Shown: one piece after another, positions 42,389 through 50,191 of the stretch | Layout: every line of letters begins with the position of its first letter | How positions within the stretch are numbered: position 1 is the first letter of the stretch | Source of the DNA: Alphaproteobacteria bacterium | GTDB taxonomy: Bacteria; Pseudomonadota; Alphaproteobacteria; Sphingomonadales; Sphingomonadaceae | Assembly: GCA_018823325.1 (NCBI GenBank) | Contig: JAHJIJ010000030.1 | Span: 186,001 to 250,000 of the forward strand | Length of the DNA: 64,000 nt | Direction: 5' to 3' | Notes under the pieces: model-generated | Seen by the model: only the letters and a program-made list of their open reading frames with translations | What the model was told of the DNA's origin: nothing | Databases searched by the model: none | Position numbers and translations under genes: made by a program

Positions 42389-42804
42389 TGCGCCGGGCGT
42401 CCGAACGTGAGCACAGCCGGCGACTGGCCCGGCCCCGCATCCACGCGCACGGTCACAATGAGAAGCCGCCCCTGATCGCCCTCATCGACCTGCTGGATCC
42501 AGGACCATTGGCGTCCGCCATTCTCCGCCGTGCCATCGCTTGCGCCCAGCGCCGGCGGCTGCGGGTCGGTCATCCGCTCGATCATGAGATTGCGCGCGAC
42601 GATCTGCGCCATAGTGCGGCTGTTGAGATCGACCGAGGTGCGCGCGGAGACGCCCTGCAGGCGCACGAGCGCCAGCGCAGCCAGGCTGAAGATGGCAAGC
42701 GCGACCAGCATTTCCAGCAGCGTGAAGCCGGCGGCGGCCGCATCTGCCGGAGCGATGCGCGGCGCCGGCACGGACTGCCTTTTGCTGGGCGCGCGCCGCC
42801 TCAT
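42385..42804 (-). CDS. gspI: Type II secretion minor pseudopilin GspI
   Basis: The protein has 139 residues. Leader cut at Gly26, then FTLLEMLVALAIFSLAALAL (Glu31 at +5). The rest (AQIVARNLMIERM, GRQWSWIQQVDEGDQGRLLIVTVRV) matches GspI and not GspH. AGGGGAA lies eight bases before the start. It follows gspG after 40 bp. Confidence 0.88.
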   Translation of the reverse strand: MRRRAPSKRQSVPAPRIAPADAAAAGFTLLEMLVALAIFSLAALALVRLQGVSARTSVDLNSRTMAQIVARNLMIERMTDPQPPALGASDGTAENGGRQWSWIQQVDEGDQGRLLIVTVRVDAGPGQSPAVLTFGRPAQ

Positions 42805-42844
42805 GCTTCAATTCCCCTGTCGGACCGGCGTGAGTGCCCTGCCC

Positions 42845-43354
42845 TTAAAGATCGCTCGAATAGATATCGGCATTCTCGCCCTCGCCTCCCGTCTGGCCGT
42901 CAGCGCCAAGCGAATAGACGTCGAATGCACCCCGGCGGCCGGGTGCGGCATATTGATAGGGATTGCCCCAGGGATCGTTGGGCAGCTTCTTGACGTAACC
43001 ACCGATGCGGTAACGCTCCGGCTGAGCCAGGCCCGGCGGGGGCACAGTCAGCGCGTTCAGCCCATCGCTGGTGCTGGGATAAGTGAGATTATCCAGCCGA
43101 TATTGCTCCAGCGCGGATTCCAGCACCGCAATATCCGCCTTGGCCTTGGCGACATTGCTGGTGCCGAGCGCGCCGAACACGTTGATCGCGACGATCGTGC
43201 TGAGCAGGCCGATGATCACGATCACCACCAGCAGCTCGATGAGCGTGAAGCCCTGCTCGCTCTGCTTGCGCGGCAATCGCATCGCACGGGCGAGAATCCC
43301 TTTCGTCCCGCCCTTGCGGTTGATGGAAGGGTTGAGCAAACGAGCGAACTTCAT
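42845..43354 (-). CDS. gspG: Type II secretion major pseudopilin GspG
   Basis: The protein has 169 residues. The cut site is Gly35 before FTLIELLVVIVIIGLLST with Glu40 at +5. The C-terminal part has the GspG signature YRLDNLTYPSTSDGLNAL, then LPNDPWGNPYQY with the calcium-binding loop (YSLGADGQTGGEG). The leader of 35 residues is longer than usual; a start at 43282 would shorten it but lacks a ribosome site. It is the main subunit of the pseudopilus. Confidence 0.94.
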   Translation of the reverse strand: MKFARLLNPSINRKGGTKGILARAMRLPRKQSEQGFTLIELLVVIVIIGLLSTIVAINVFGALGTSNVAKAKADIAVLESALEQYRLDNLTYPSTSDGLNALTVPPPGLAQPERYRIGGYVKKLPNDPWGNPYQYAAPGRRGAFDVYSLGADGQTGGEGENADIYSSDL

Positions 43355-43357
43355 GGA

Positions 43358-44605
43358 TCAGACTCCGGCACCGGTGAGATTCTGCAACTGCATGATCGGC
43401 AGCAGAATCGAGAGGATGATGATCGCCACGATACCACCCATCAGGATGATGATCAGCGGCTCCAGCATGGAGAGCGCGGCGGCAGTGAAACTGTCGAACT
43501 CCCGCTCCAGATATTCGGCGGCGCGCTCCAGCATGAGATCGAGTTGGCCCGCGCTCTCTCCGCTGGCGGCAAGATAGACGAGCAGCGGCGGAAAAACATC
43601 CGCGCGGCGCATGGCGGCAGATAGGCTGCCGCCGCCGCGCACCGCCTCTACGATCTCGGCCGTCGCCGCACGCAGCACGCGATTGTGAATGGTCGGCACG
43701 GTCAGGGCCAGGCCCTCCATCACCGGCAGGCGGCTCTGCACCATGGTGGCGAGCGTGCGGGCCATGCGGGCAGCATGAAGGTCTCGCAGCAAACGGCCGA
43801 CGAACGGAAGGCCGAGCATCATGGCATCGGCGCGCATCCGCACATCCTCATTCTTGAGTGCGCGCCAGCCAAGGAACCCGAATGCCGCCAGCGCGATGAG
43901 GATCGCCCACCACCATGTCGCCAGAAAATTGGAAATGCCCATGACGATCCGCGTGAGCAGCGGCAATTGCTGACCCAGCGTATCGAACTGCTCGACCACC
44001 AGCGGCACCACGAAGATCATCAGGGAGATGATGACGATCACCGCAAAGGCTGCAAGAACAGTGGGATAAGCCAGCGCCGTCAGCAACTTGGAGTTCATGA
44101 CCGCTTGCCGCTCCAGCAGGATGGCGAGGCGCTCGGTCAGCATCGGCAAGCTGCCGGAGCGCTCGCCCGCCGCGATCATCGCGCGGTAAAGGCTGGGGAA
44201 GCTGCGTGGCTCCGTGCCCATCGAGTCACCAAGCGTGCGGCCTTCCACCACGCCCTGATGAATACGCGCGATGATCTCGCGCACATGCGGCTTCTCACTC
44301 TGGCGGGTGATGGTGCGCAGCGCTTCTTCAAGCGGCGACACCTGCGCCAGCGTGGAGAGCTGCCGGGTAAACAGCGTGAGATCCTTGTTGGAGAGCCGGT
44401 TGCGCTCGAAGCTGAGCAGGCTGCGGCCAGAGCGCGTCTTGCTTTCCCCCTGCCCCGCAGCCGCACCGCGTCCCTCGGCAAGGCGCACGACGAAGAGCTT
44501 CTTTGCGGCAAGCGCGCTGCGAGCATCGGTCACGGAATCCGCCCGGATCAGCCCGCGCTTCTCCCGCCCGGCGCCATCAATCACCACATAGTCGAACTCA
44601 GGCAT
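43358..44605 (-). CDS. gspF: Type II secretion inner-membrane protein GspF
   Basis: The protein has 415 residues. Two T2SSF helical domains (LTLFTRQLSTLAQVSPLEEAL, and the matching LHAARMARTLATMVQSRLPV) alternate with three membrane helices, ending in MLEPLIIILMGGIVAIIILSILLPIMQL. GspF is the platform contacted by the GspE motor. The start at 44605 (MPEFDYVVIDGAG) is preferred over a TTG four codons earlier. Confidence 0.93.
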   Translation of the reverse strand: MPEFDYVVIDGAGREKRGLIRADSVTDARSALAAKKLFVVRLAEGRGAAAGQGESKTRSGRSLLSFERNRLSNKDLTLFTRQLSTLAQVSPLEEALRTITRQSEKPHVREIIARIHQGVVEGRTLGDSMGTEPRSFPSLYRAMIAAGERSGSLPMLTERLAILLERQAVMNSKLLTALAYPTVLAAFAVIVIISLMIFVVPLVVEQFDTLGQQLPLLTRIVMGISNFLATWWWAILIALAAFGFLGWRALKNEDVRMRADAMMLGLPFVGRLLRDLHAARMARTLATMVQSRLPVMEGLALTVPTIHNRVLRAATAEIVEAVRGGGSLSAAMRRADVFPPLLVYLAASGESAGQLDLMLERAAEYLEREFDSFTAAALSMLEPLIIILMGGIVAIIILSILLPIMQLQNLTGAGV

Positions 44606-44629
44606 CGCCAGACTCAAACATTGCCGGTC

Positions 44630-46213
44630 TCAGGCATCGACAGCTTCGTGGCGCGATATGCGGATCGCTTCTTCCGCGCTTGTCTCGCCGCTCAGCACGA
44701 GCGCACGCGCGGCGGAAATGAGATTAGGCGCATTGAGGAAGGCGTGGCGGGCGATGCGCGATTCGTCCCCGCCCTCATTGATCATGCGGCGGATCGTCTC
44801 ATCGACGCGGATCGCCTCGAACACACCGATGCGGCCCTTGTAACCGCTATTACCGCACTGATCGCATCCGCGCGGGCGATAGATCAGCGTGCCTTCGTCA
44901 ATGCCGAGCAGCGCGCTCACCGACTTGTCGGCGGGGACCTGCTCGCGGCAATGTGGGCACAGGCGCCGCACAAGCCGCTGGGCAATCACGGCGCGCAGCG
45001 TTGAGGCGAGCAGGAACGGCTCCACCTTCATGTCGCGCATACGGGTGATGGCGCCCACCGCATCGTTGGTGTGGACGGTCGAGAGCACGAGGTGACCGGT
45101 GAGCGAGGCTTGTACGGCGATCTCCGCCGTCTCGCGATCGCGGATTTCGCCGACCATCACGACGTCCGGGTCCTGGCGCAGGATCGCCCGCAAGCCAGCA
45201 GCGAAAGTAAGGCCAACTTTCGCATTCACCTGTGTCTGGCCGACGCCCTCAATGGCATATTCCACCGGGTCTTCGACGGTGAGGATATTGCGGCTGCCAT
45301 CGTTGAGCTGGCGCAGGCCGGCATAAAGTGTGGTCGTCTTACCACTGCCGGTCGGGCCAGTGACGAGGATGATGCCGTTGGGCTCGGCCAGCGCCCGGCG
45401 GAACACGCCATCGGCGGCACCGGCAAGTCCCAGCACGTCGAGCGAAATGCCGGCATTCTCCTTATCGAGAATACGCATGACGACCCGCTCGCCCGCGCGG
45501 CTCGGCAAGGTGGAAACGCGCACGTCGAGCAGCTTGCCGCCGAGCGTGAGCCCAATGCGGCCATCCTGAGGCACGCGGCGTTCGGCAATATCGAGCCGCG
45601 CCATCACCTTGATACGGCTGACCACCACCGGCGCGACATGCGGCGGCATGCGCAGCGTCTCGGTGAGCACACCATCCATGCGCATCCGCACGACAAGGCC
45701 TGTCTCATAAGGTTCGATATGAATATCGCTGACGCCCTGCCGTGCGGCTTCCGCAATGATGCCGTTGATCAGGCGAATGGCAGGCGCATCGTCGCCACTG
45801 TCCAGCAAGTCGTCTGCCGTCGGCAGATCGCCGGCAATGAAGTCCAGATCGTCGCCGCCCATGGCAAGCGAGCCGGCCATGGCGGCAGCGGAGCCCTCCA
45901 TGGCGTAATGATTGGAGAGGTGCTTGTCGAAATCCTGCGTGCTGACGATCGACACATCGAAGCTGCGCGCCAGATGGCGGCGCACTTCAACCAGCACGCG
46001 CGGATCGGCGCCTTCGCGCATGGCGACGGCGAGCCGGGTCTGCGTGTCATCAGATCCGGCCTTGTCCGCGACCAGCACGACGCCGTGCTTGCGGGCGAAG
46101 GCGTAGGGGATATCGACCGGCAGCGTCTCGTGGATCGGCGTTCCAGCCACATCCGCGGCTGGAACGGGCAGTGGCGCCCCTTCGGTCATGTCGGGGCGCT
46201 CCGCCTCGCTCAT
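44630..46213 (-). CDS. gspE: Type II secretion ATPase GspE
   Basis: The protein has 527 residues. Walker A is GPTGSGKTT (286-294), the Asp box lies near 314-318 (VEDPVE), Walker B is DVVMVGEIRD and the zinc site uses Cys419, Cys422, Cys450 and Cys453 (CPHC, CDQC). It powers pseudopilus growth. The ATG overlaps the gspD stop by 4 bp. The N-terminal domain binds GspL. Confidence 0.95.
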   Translation of the reverse strand: MSEAERPDMTEGAPLPVPAADVAGTPIHETLPVDIPYAFARKHGVVLVADKAGSDDTQTRLAVAMREGADPRVLVEVRRHLARSFDVSIVSTQDFDKHLSNHYAMEGSAAAMAGSLAMGGDDLDFIAGDLPTADDLLDSGDDAPAIRLINGIIAEAARQGVSDIHIEPYETGLVVRMRMDGVLTETLRMPPHVAPVVVSRIKVMARLDIAERRVPQDGRIGLTLGGKLLDVRVSTLPSRAGERVVMRILDKENAGISLDVLGLAGAADGVFRRALAEPNGIILVTGPTGSGKTTTLYAGLRQLNDGSRNILTVEDPVEYAIEGVGQTQVNAKVGLTFAAGLRAILRQDPDVVMVGEIRDRETAEIAVQASLTGHLVLSTVHTNDAVGAITRMRDMKVEPFLLASTLRAVIAQRLVRRLCPHCREQVPADKSVSALLGIDEGTLIYRPRGCDQCGNSGYKGRIGVFEAIRVDETIRRMINEGGDESRIARHAFLNAPNLISAARALVLSGETSAEEAIRISRHEAVDA

Positions 46214-48381
46214 GGCACGTCCGTGGTCTGCACCGCGCCGGGTCGCACGACCTGCCGCGAGCGGACTTCCTGTCCTGGCGCGATTCGCCCATCGACGATC
46301 TGATCGTCCGGCCTGGGCTCGGCGACCGGTGGCGTCGTCCCCAGATATTCCCGCACCAGCTGATCGATCGAGGGTTCCACATCCGGGTTGGCGAGCAACT
46401 GCTGACCGCGAATATAGCCGTAACGCTGCGCCGTCATCTTGCGCGCATCGGCCTGGCTGCCGAGGATGGTGGGACGGATGAAGACCATCAGATTGGTCTT
46501 GGCTTTCGCGCGACTGCGGGATTTGAAGAGTTCGCCAATCAGCGGAATGTCACCAAGCAGCGGGATTTTCTCGATCGTGCGGCGCTCGTTCTCGTCCAGC
46601 AGTCCGCCGATCGCGAGAATATCGCCATTGTCGACGAGTACGGTCGTCTCGAACTCGCGCTTGTTGATGATGAGATCGCTGCTGTCATTGGAAACCGGCC
46701 CGGCAACGCTGCTGACTTCCTGCTTGATGAAAAGCTTGATCGTCCCTTCCGAGCTGATCTGCGGCGTCACATCCAGCATGATGCCGACATTCTGCCGCTG
46801 CACGGTGCGGAACTGGTTATCGAAATTGGGACTGAGCGCTTCGCCCGTTGAAACGGGCACTTCCTGTCCCACGAGCATCTTCGCCTGCTGATTATCCAGC
46901 GTGGTAATATGCGGCGTTGAGAGGATGTTGCTTTCCGTGTCCGCCTGCACGGCATTGATGATGGCACCGAAAATGCCGTTGCTGCCAAGCTCAGTGGCGA
47001 TGCCGCCAAAGCCGCCGCGCGCAGCGGCCAGCGAGTTCACGGCGGCACTCTGGAGCTGATTGGCAAGGCCGCTGTTCTCAGTGGTCGTCGTGGTCGTGCG
47101 TGTGCCATCCGGCGCAACAACCACCGTCTCGGTCTGGGAAAGCTCGCGCGCTGCGAGGGCGCCAGCGAGCGTCAGGATGTTCGGATTGGCGTTGGAATAA
47201 TTCGTCGCGGCGAAGCCCGTGGAGGTGCTGCCGACCAGAAACTGCACGCCAAGCTGGCGCGCGGCATTATCGCCGATCTCGACGATGATCGCTTCCACTA
47301 GCACCTGATCCCGGCGGGTGTCGAGCTGGCGGATCACCTCGCCGAGCATCCGCTGCGTATCGCCATTGGAGGCGACGATCACTGCATTGGCACCCTCATA
47401 GCGAGTCACGACCGCAGGACCGCGCCCGATGCCGGAACCCTGGCCGGACGGGCCTGTCGATGCAGCGGAGGCCGGGGTCGTAGCAGCGCCGCCCGCCGGG
47501 GCCTGCCCACCGCCGCCGCCATCGCCCGACACGCTGGCCTGCTGGCCAAGCAACTGCTGGAGGACGGGCAGCATCTTGTCCGCATCGGCATGCTGAAGCC
47601 AGTAGACGCGGATTTCCGTACCGGAGGCCGCACGCGCGTCAATGTCGCGCACCATGGTGGAGAGGCGCTGCACCGTCGTCGCGTCGCCGCGCAGCGCAAT
47701 GCTGTTGGAGCTGTCGATAGCGACGATCGTCGCGCGGGACGGCGCACCGTCCTCGCCCGCCAGCAAACCTTGCAACGATGTCGCGATTTCGCGGGCGCCA
47801 GCATTCTTGAGCGTGATCAGCTGCGTCGTCGAGCCGTCCGTATCGACCTGGGCGAGCACCTGGCGGACGCGGGCGATATTATCGGCATAGTCCGCAACCA
47901 CGATCGACCGGCCGGAACGGTTTGCGGTAATCGATCCGTCGCGGCTGACCAGCGGCCGCAGCGTCTCCATGGCGGACTGCGCATCGATGGAGCGCAGGCG
48001 GATGACTTCCGTGACGAACTGGTTGCTGTTCCCGGCACGGCCCACCTGACCCGGCTGGCTGGCCGCGCCCTCGACCGGCTGGATGCGGAACGCGCCGCCC
48101 GAGGCCGGCACCGCAACGAGGCCGTTGGCGCGCAGGGTGGAAAGGAAAATCTCGAAATATTCGGAGCGCGAAAGCGGGCGGTCCGTGACGACCGAGACTT
48201 TGCCCTGCACCCGATTGTCGATGATGAAGGTGCGCCCGGTGACTCGCGCCGCATCCTGAATGAAGGCGCGGATATCCGCATCGCGCACGTTCAGCGTCAA
48301 CTGGCCGACCGCCGGCACGGCAAGCAGCAGCGCGAGGACGGCGCCTCCAGCAAAACGGCGAAACTTGGGGAGCAGGGTCAT
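46210..48381 (-). CDS. gspD: Type II secretion outer-membrane secretin GspD
   Basis: The protein has 723 residues. A signal peptide (ends VPAVGQ) is followed by the N0-N3 domains (LNVRDADIRAFIQDAARVTG, VIRLRSIDAQSAMETLRPLV) and the secretin core (VEAIIVEIGDNAARQLGVQF, TPHITTLDNQQAKMLVGQEV, VTPQIS). A Gly/Ala/Ser-rich insert near 275-310 breaks up the N3 domain, as in other secretins. It forms the outer-membrane gate. Start overlaps gspC in ATGA. Confidence 0.95.
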   Translation of the reverse strand: MTLLPKFRRFAGGAVLALLLAVPAVGQLTLNVRDADIRAFIQDAARVTGRTFIIDNRVQGKVSVVTDRPLSRSEYFEIFLSTLRANGLVAVPASGGAFRIQPVEGAASQPGQVGRAGNSNQFVTEVIRLRSIDAQSAMETLRPLVSRDGSITANRSGRSIVVADYADNIARVRQVLAQVDTDGSTTQLITLKNAGAREIATSLQGLLAGEDGAPSRATIVAIDSSNSIALRGDATTVQRLSTMVRDIDARAASGTEIRVYWLQHADADKMLPVLQQLLGQQASVSGDGGGGGQAPAGGAATTPASAASTGPSGQGSGIGRGPAVVTRYEGANAVIVASNGDTQRMLGEVIRQLDTRRDQVLVEAIIVEIGDNAARQLGVQFLVGSTSTGFAATNYSNANPNILTLAGALAARELSQTETVVVAPDGTRTTTTTTENSGLANQLQSAAVNSLAAARGGFGGIATELGSNGIFGAIINAVQADTESNILSTPHITTLDNQQAKMLVGQEVPVSTGEALSPNFDNQFRTVQRQNVGIMLDVTPQISSEGTIKLFIKQEVSSVAGPVSNDSSDLIINKREFETTVLVDNGDILAIGGLLDENERRTIEKIPLLGDIPLIGELFKSRSRAKAKTNLMVFIRPTILGSQADARKMTAQRYGYIRGQQLLANPDVEPSIDQLVREYLGTTPPVAEPRPDDQIVDGRIAPGQEVRSRQVVRPGAVQTTDVP

Positions 48382-49235
48382 TGGCGTTCCGGAAGATTGA
48401 GTGAGATGGGCACGGTGGATGCACCGCGCTCGACCATAAGGGAGAGGCGCGCGCCGGGCCGAATGGCAGATTGCAGCTGGCTGATGTCGCCCATCGACGT
48501 GACCGGGCGACCGTTCACCTGCACGATGATGTCGCCGGGGCGGAAACCGGCCTGAGCCAGCGCCTCGCCACCATCGGAGGCATTGATCACGATGCCGGTA
48601 ACCTTCCCGTCCTGATTGCGCGGCACCATATTGACGGCCTTCAGGACCGACTCTGGCGCCATGGGCGCAGTGGGCGCGCTTCCTGTGCTCATTTCAGCCG
48701 GCAGCGCAGGGCCTGCATCGGCCGGAGGCGGTGTCACCACCGGAGCATCGCCGCCAGACTGGTCGATATACAGCATCTCGCTGGCGCCGCCGCGCTCGAT
48801 GATGACATGATCGAACTGCACGGCCTTCAGGATGATGCCCGGCGCGATCTCATCACCCACAGCATAGCTGGCCTGATCGCCCGCCTCATTGGCGATGATG
48901 GCCGAGCCCTGCCCGGATGCCTCGTTCAGCCGAATCCCGTACAGGCGGAAGGGCAGCGATGTGACCTGCTGGACAGCACCGTCACCAGCAGCGCCACTGC
49001 GGAAGAACGGATCGAAGCCCGCGAACAGCGCCGTGCGGGCATCGGCGGAGACGAGAACGGGCTCGCGCGCACGCCAGTCGCCGAACAGGCCGACGGGGGT
49101 AGCCAGCGCCCAGAGCAGTCGCGCAATCTGGATAATGAGGACGACAAGCAGCACCGCCTCGATCCATTGACCGAGATCGGAAGAGCCGGCGGGCCGGCCC
49201 TGTCGCGCGCGCCGAATGAGATCGGTCCACCGCAT
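48378..49235 (-). CDS. gspC: Type II secretion protein GspC with PDZ domain
   Basis: The protein has 285 residues. One membrane helix (WIEAVLLVVLIIQIARLLWA), the homology-region domain (LPFRLYGIRLNEASGQGSAI), a Pro-rich linker, and a PDZ domain at the end (GGEALAQAGFRPGDIIVQVNG). GspC links the inner platform to the secretin and helps choose substrates. The start at 49235 (MRWTDLIRR) is used; a TTG at 49259 is less likely. It is the first gene of the operon; the 200 bp upstream are shared with the divergent dioxygenase gene. Confidence 0.92.
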   Translation of the reverse strand: MRWTDLIRRARQGRPAGSSDLGQWIEAVLLVVLIIQIARLLWALATPVGLFGDWRAREPVLVSADARTALFAGFDPFFRSGAAGDGAVQQVTSLPFRLYGIRLNEASGQGSAIIANEAGDQASYAVGDEIAPGIILKAVQFDHVIIERGGASEMLYIDQSGGDAPVVTPPPADAGPALPAEMSTGSAPTAPMAPESVLKAVNMVPRNQDGKVTGIVINASDGGEALAQAGFRPGDIIVQVNGRPVTSMGDISQLQSAIRPGARLSLMVERGASTVPISLNLPERQ

Positions 49236-49435
49236 CCTAGATTTGAGGCCCTCCAGCAAAGCAAACGCTGCCTATGCGCGCTCTATGACTGATCCGTTTC
49301 ACCATGGTTACCAAAAAATGACAACTACTGCCCAGATGCCGCAAACGGCAGATCGAATGCCGCCGCAGCCAGAAAAAATCGCGGGAAGAGCAGTTGATTG
49401 GCCCACCCTGCCGTTGCTAGACGCACTCCATCCTT

Positions 49436-50062
49436 ATGTCGATGCTCGACGCACCTCTTCTTGCCGGCCAGCCGGGCATCCAGCGCCTGCCGCGGCGCGA
49501 CCTGACGCTATTTATCAAGAAGGGCTTTCTCGACTCGGAGGAATGCGCCGGGCTGATCGCGCGGATCGAGGCAAACCGGCGCCCCTCCACCATTGCCGAC
49601 GATCTTGGCTATGAGGCCTTCCGAACGAGCGAGACCTGCGACCTGCTGGAAAGCGACCCGTTCGTCGCGGCGATCAATGCCAAGCTGGCGGCCTATAGCG
49701 GCATCGATCCGGCACAAGGCGAGCAGCTGCAGGGGCAGCGTTATGCTGTGGGCCAGGAGTTCAAGGCACACACCGATTACTTCGAGCCCGGCGGCATGGA
49801 TTATGAGCGCTATTGCGGACGCTCTGGCAATCGCACCTGGACGCTGATGGTCTATTTGAACGAGCCGGCCGCAGGCGGGGCGACGCGCTTCACCAAGGCG
49901 GACAAGATGATCCAGCCGGAAACCGGCAAGCTTGTCGCCTGGAACAACCGCCTGCCAGACGGGACGATGAACCCCGCGACGATTCATCATGGGATGAAGG
50001 TGCGCTCGGGGGTGAAGTACATCATCACAAAATGGTATCGCGAGCGCATCTGGGCCGGGTGA
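49436..50062 (+). CDS. 2-oxoglutarate/Fe(II) dioxygenase, prolyl 4-hydroxylase type (second copy)
   Basis: The protein has 208 residues. It is a paralogue of the 2019-2708 protein: QLQGQRYAVG, iron ligands His112-x-Asp114 (AHTDYF), a distal His in THH/IHHGMKV (184/185) and Lys194 (VKYIITKWYRER) for 2-oxoglutarate. It is shorter at the N-terminus. No signal peptide. The start ATG 49436 has a second ATG two codons on; neither has a good ribosome site. It is divergent from gspC. The substrate is unknown. Confidence 0.9.
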   Translation: MSMLDAPLLAGQPGIQRLPRRDLTLFIKKGFLDSEECAGLIARIEANRRPSTIADDLGYEAFRTSETCDLLESDPFVAAINAKLAAYSGIDPAQGEQLQGQRYAVGQEFKAHTDYFEPGGMDYERYCGRSGNRTWTLMVYLNEPAAGGATRFTKADKMIQPETGKLVAWNNRLPDGTMNPATIHHGMKVRSGVKYIITKWYRERIWAG

Positions 50063-50133
50063 AGCGCACCTGGGCGAGCTGAGCCGCCGACCGCTCCTTC
50101 CCTGGTGACAAACATCCCCTGACGCGAACGAAA

Positions 50134-50170
50134 AAAGGGCGGCCCGTTGCGGGACCGCCCTTTCTTTCAC
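50134..50170. terminator. Strong terminator between convergent genes
   Basis: AAAGGGCGG-CCCG-TTG-CGGG-A-CCGCCCTTT forms a 13-bp stem with one bulged A, followed by CTTTC on the plus strand and preceded by an A run that reads as T on the minus strand, so it can serve both the dioxygenase and the TonB receptor. Confidence 0.85.
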
Positions 50171-50191
50171 GCTATGGGCGCGTGGATCCTG

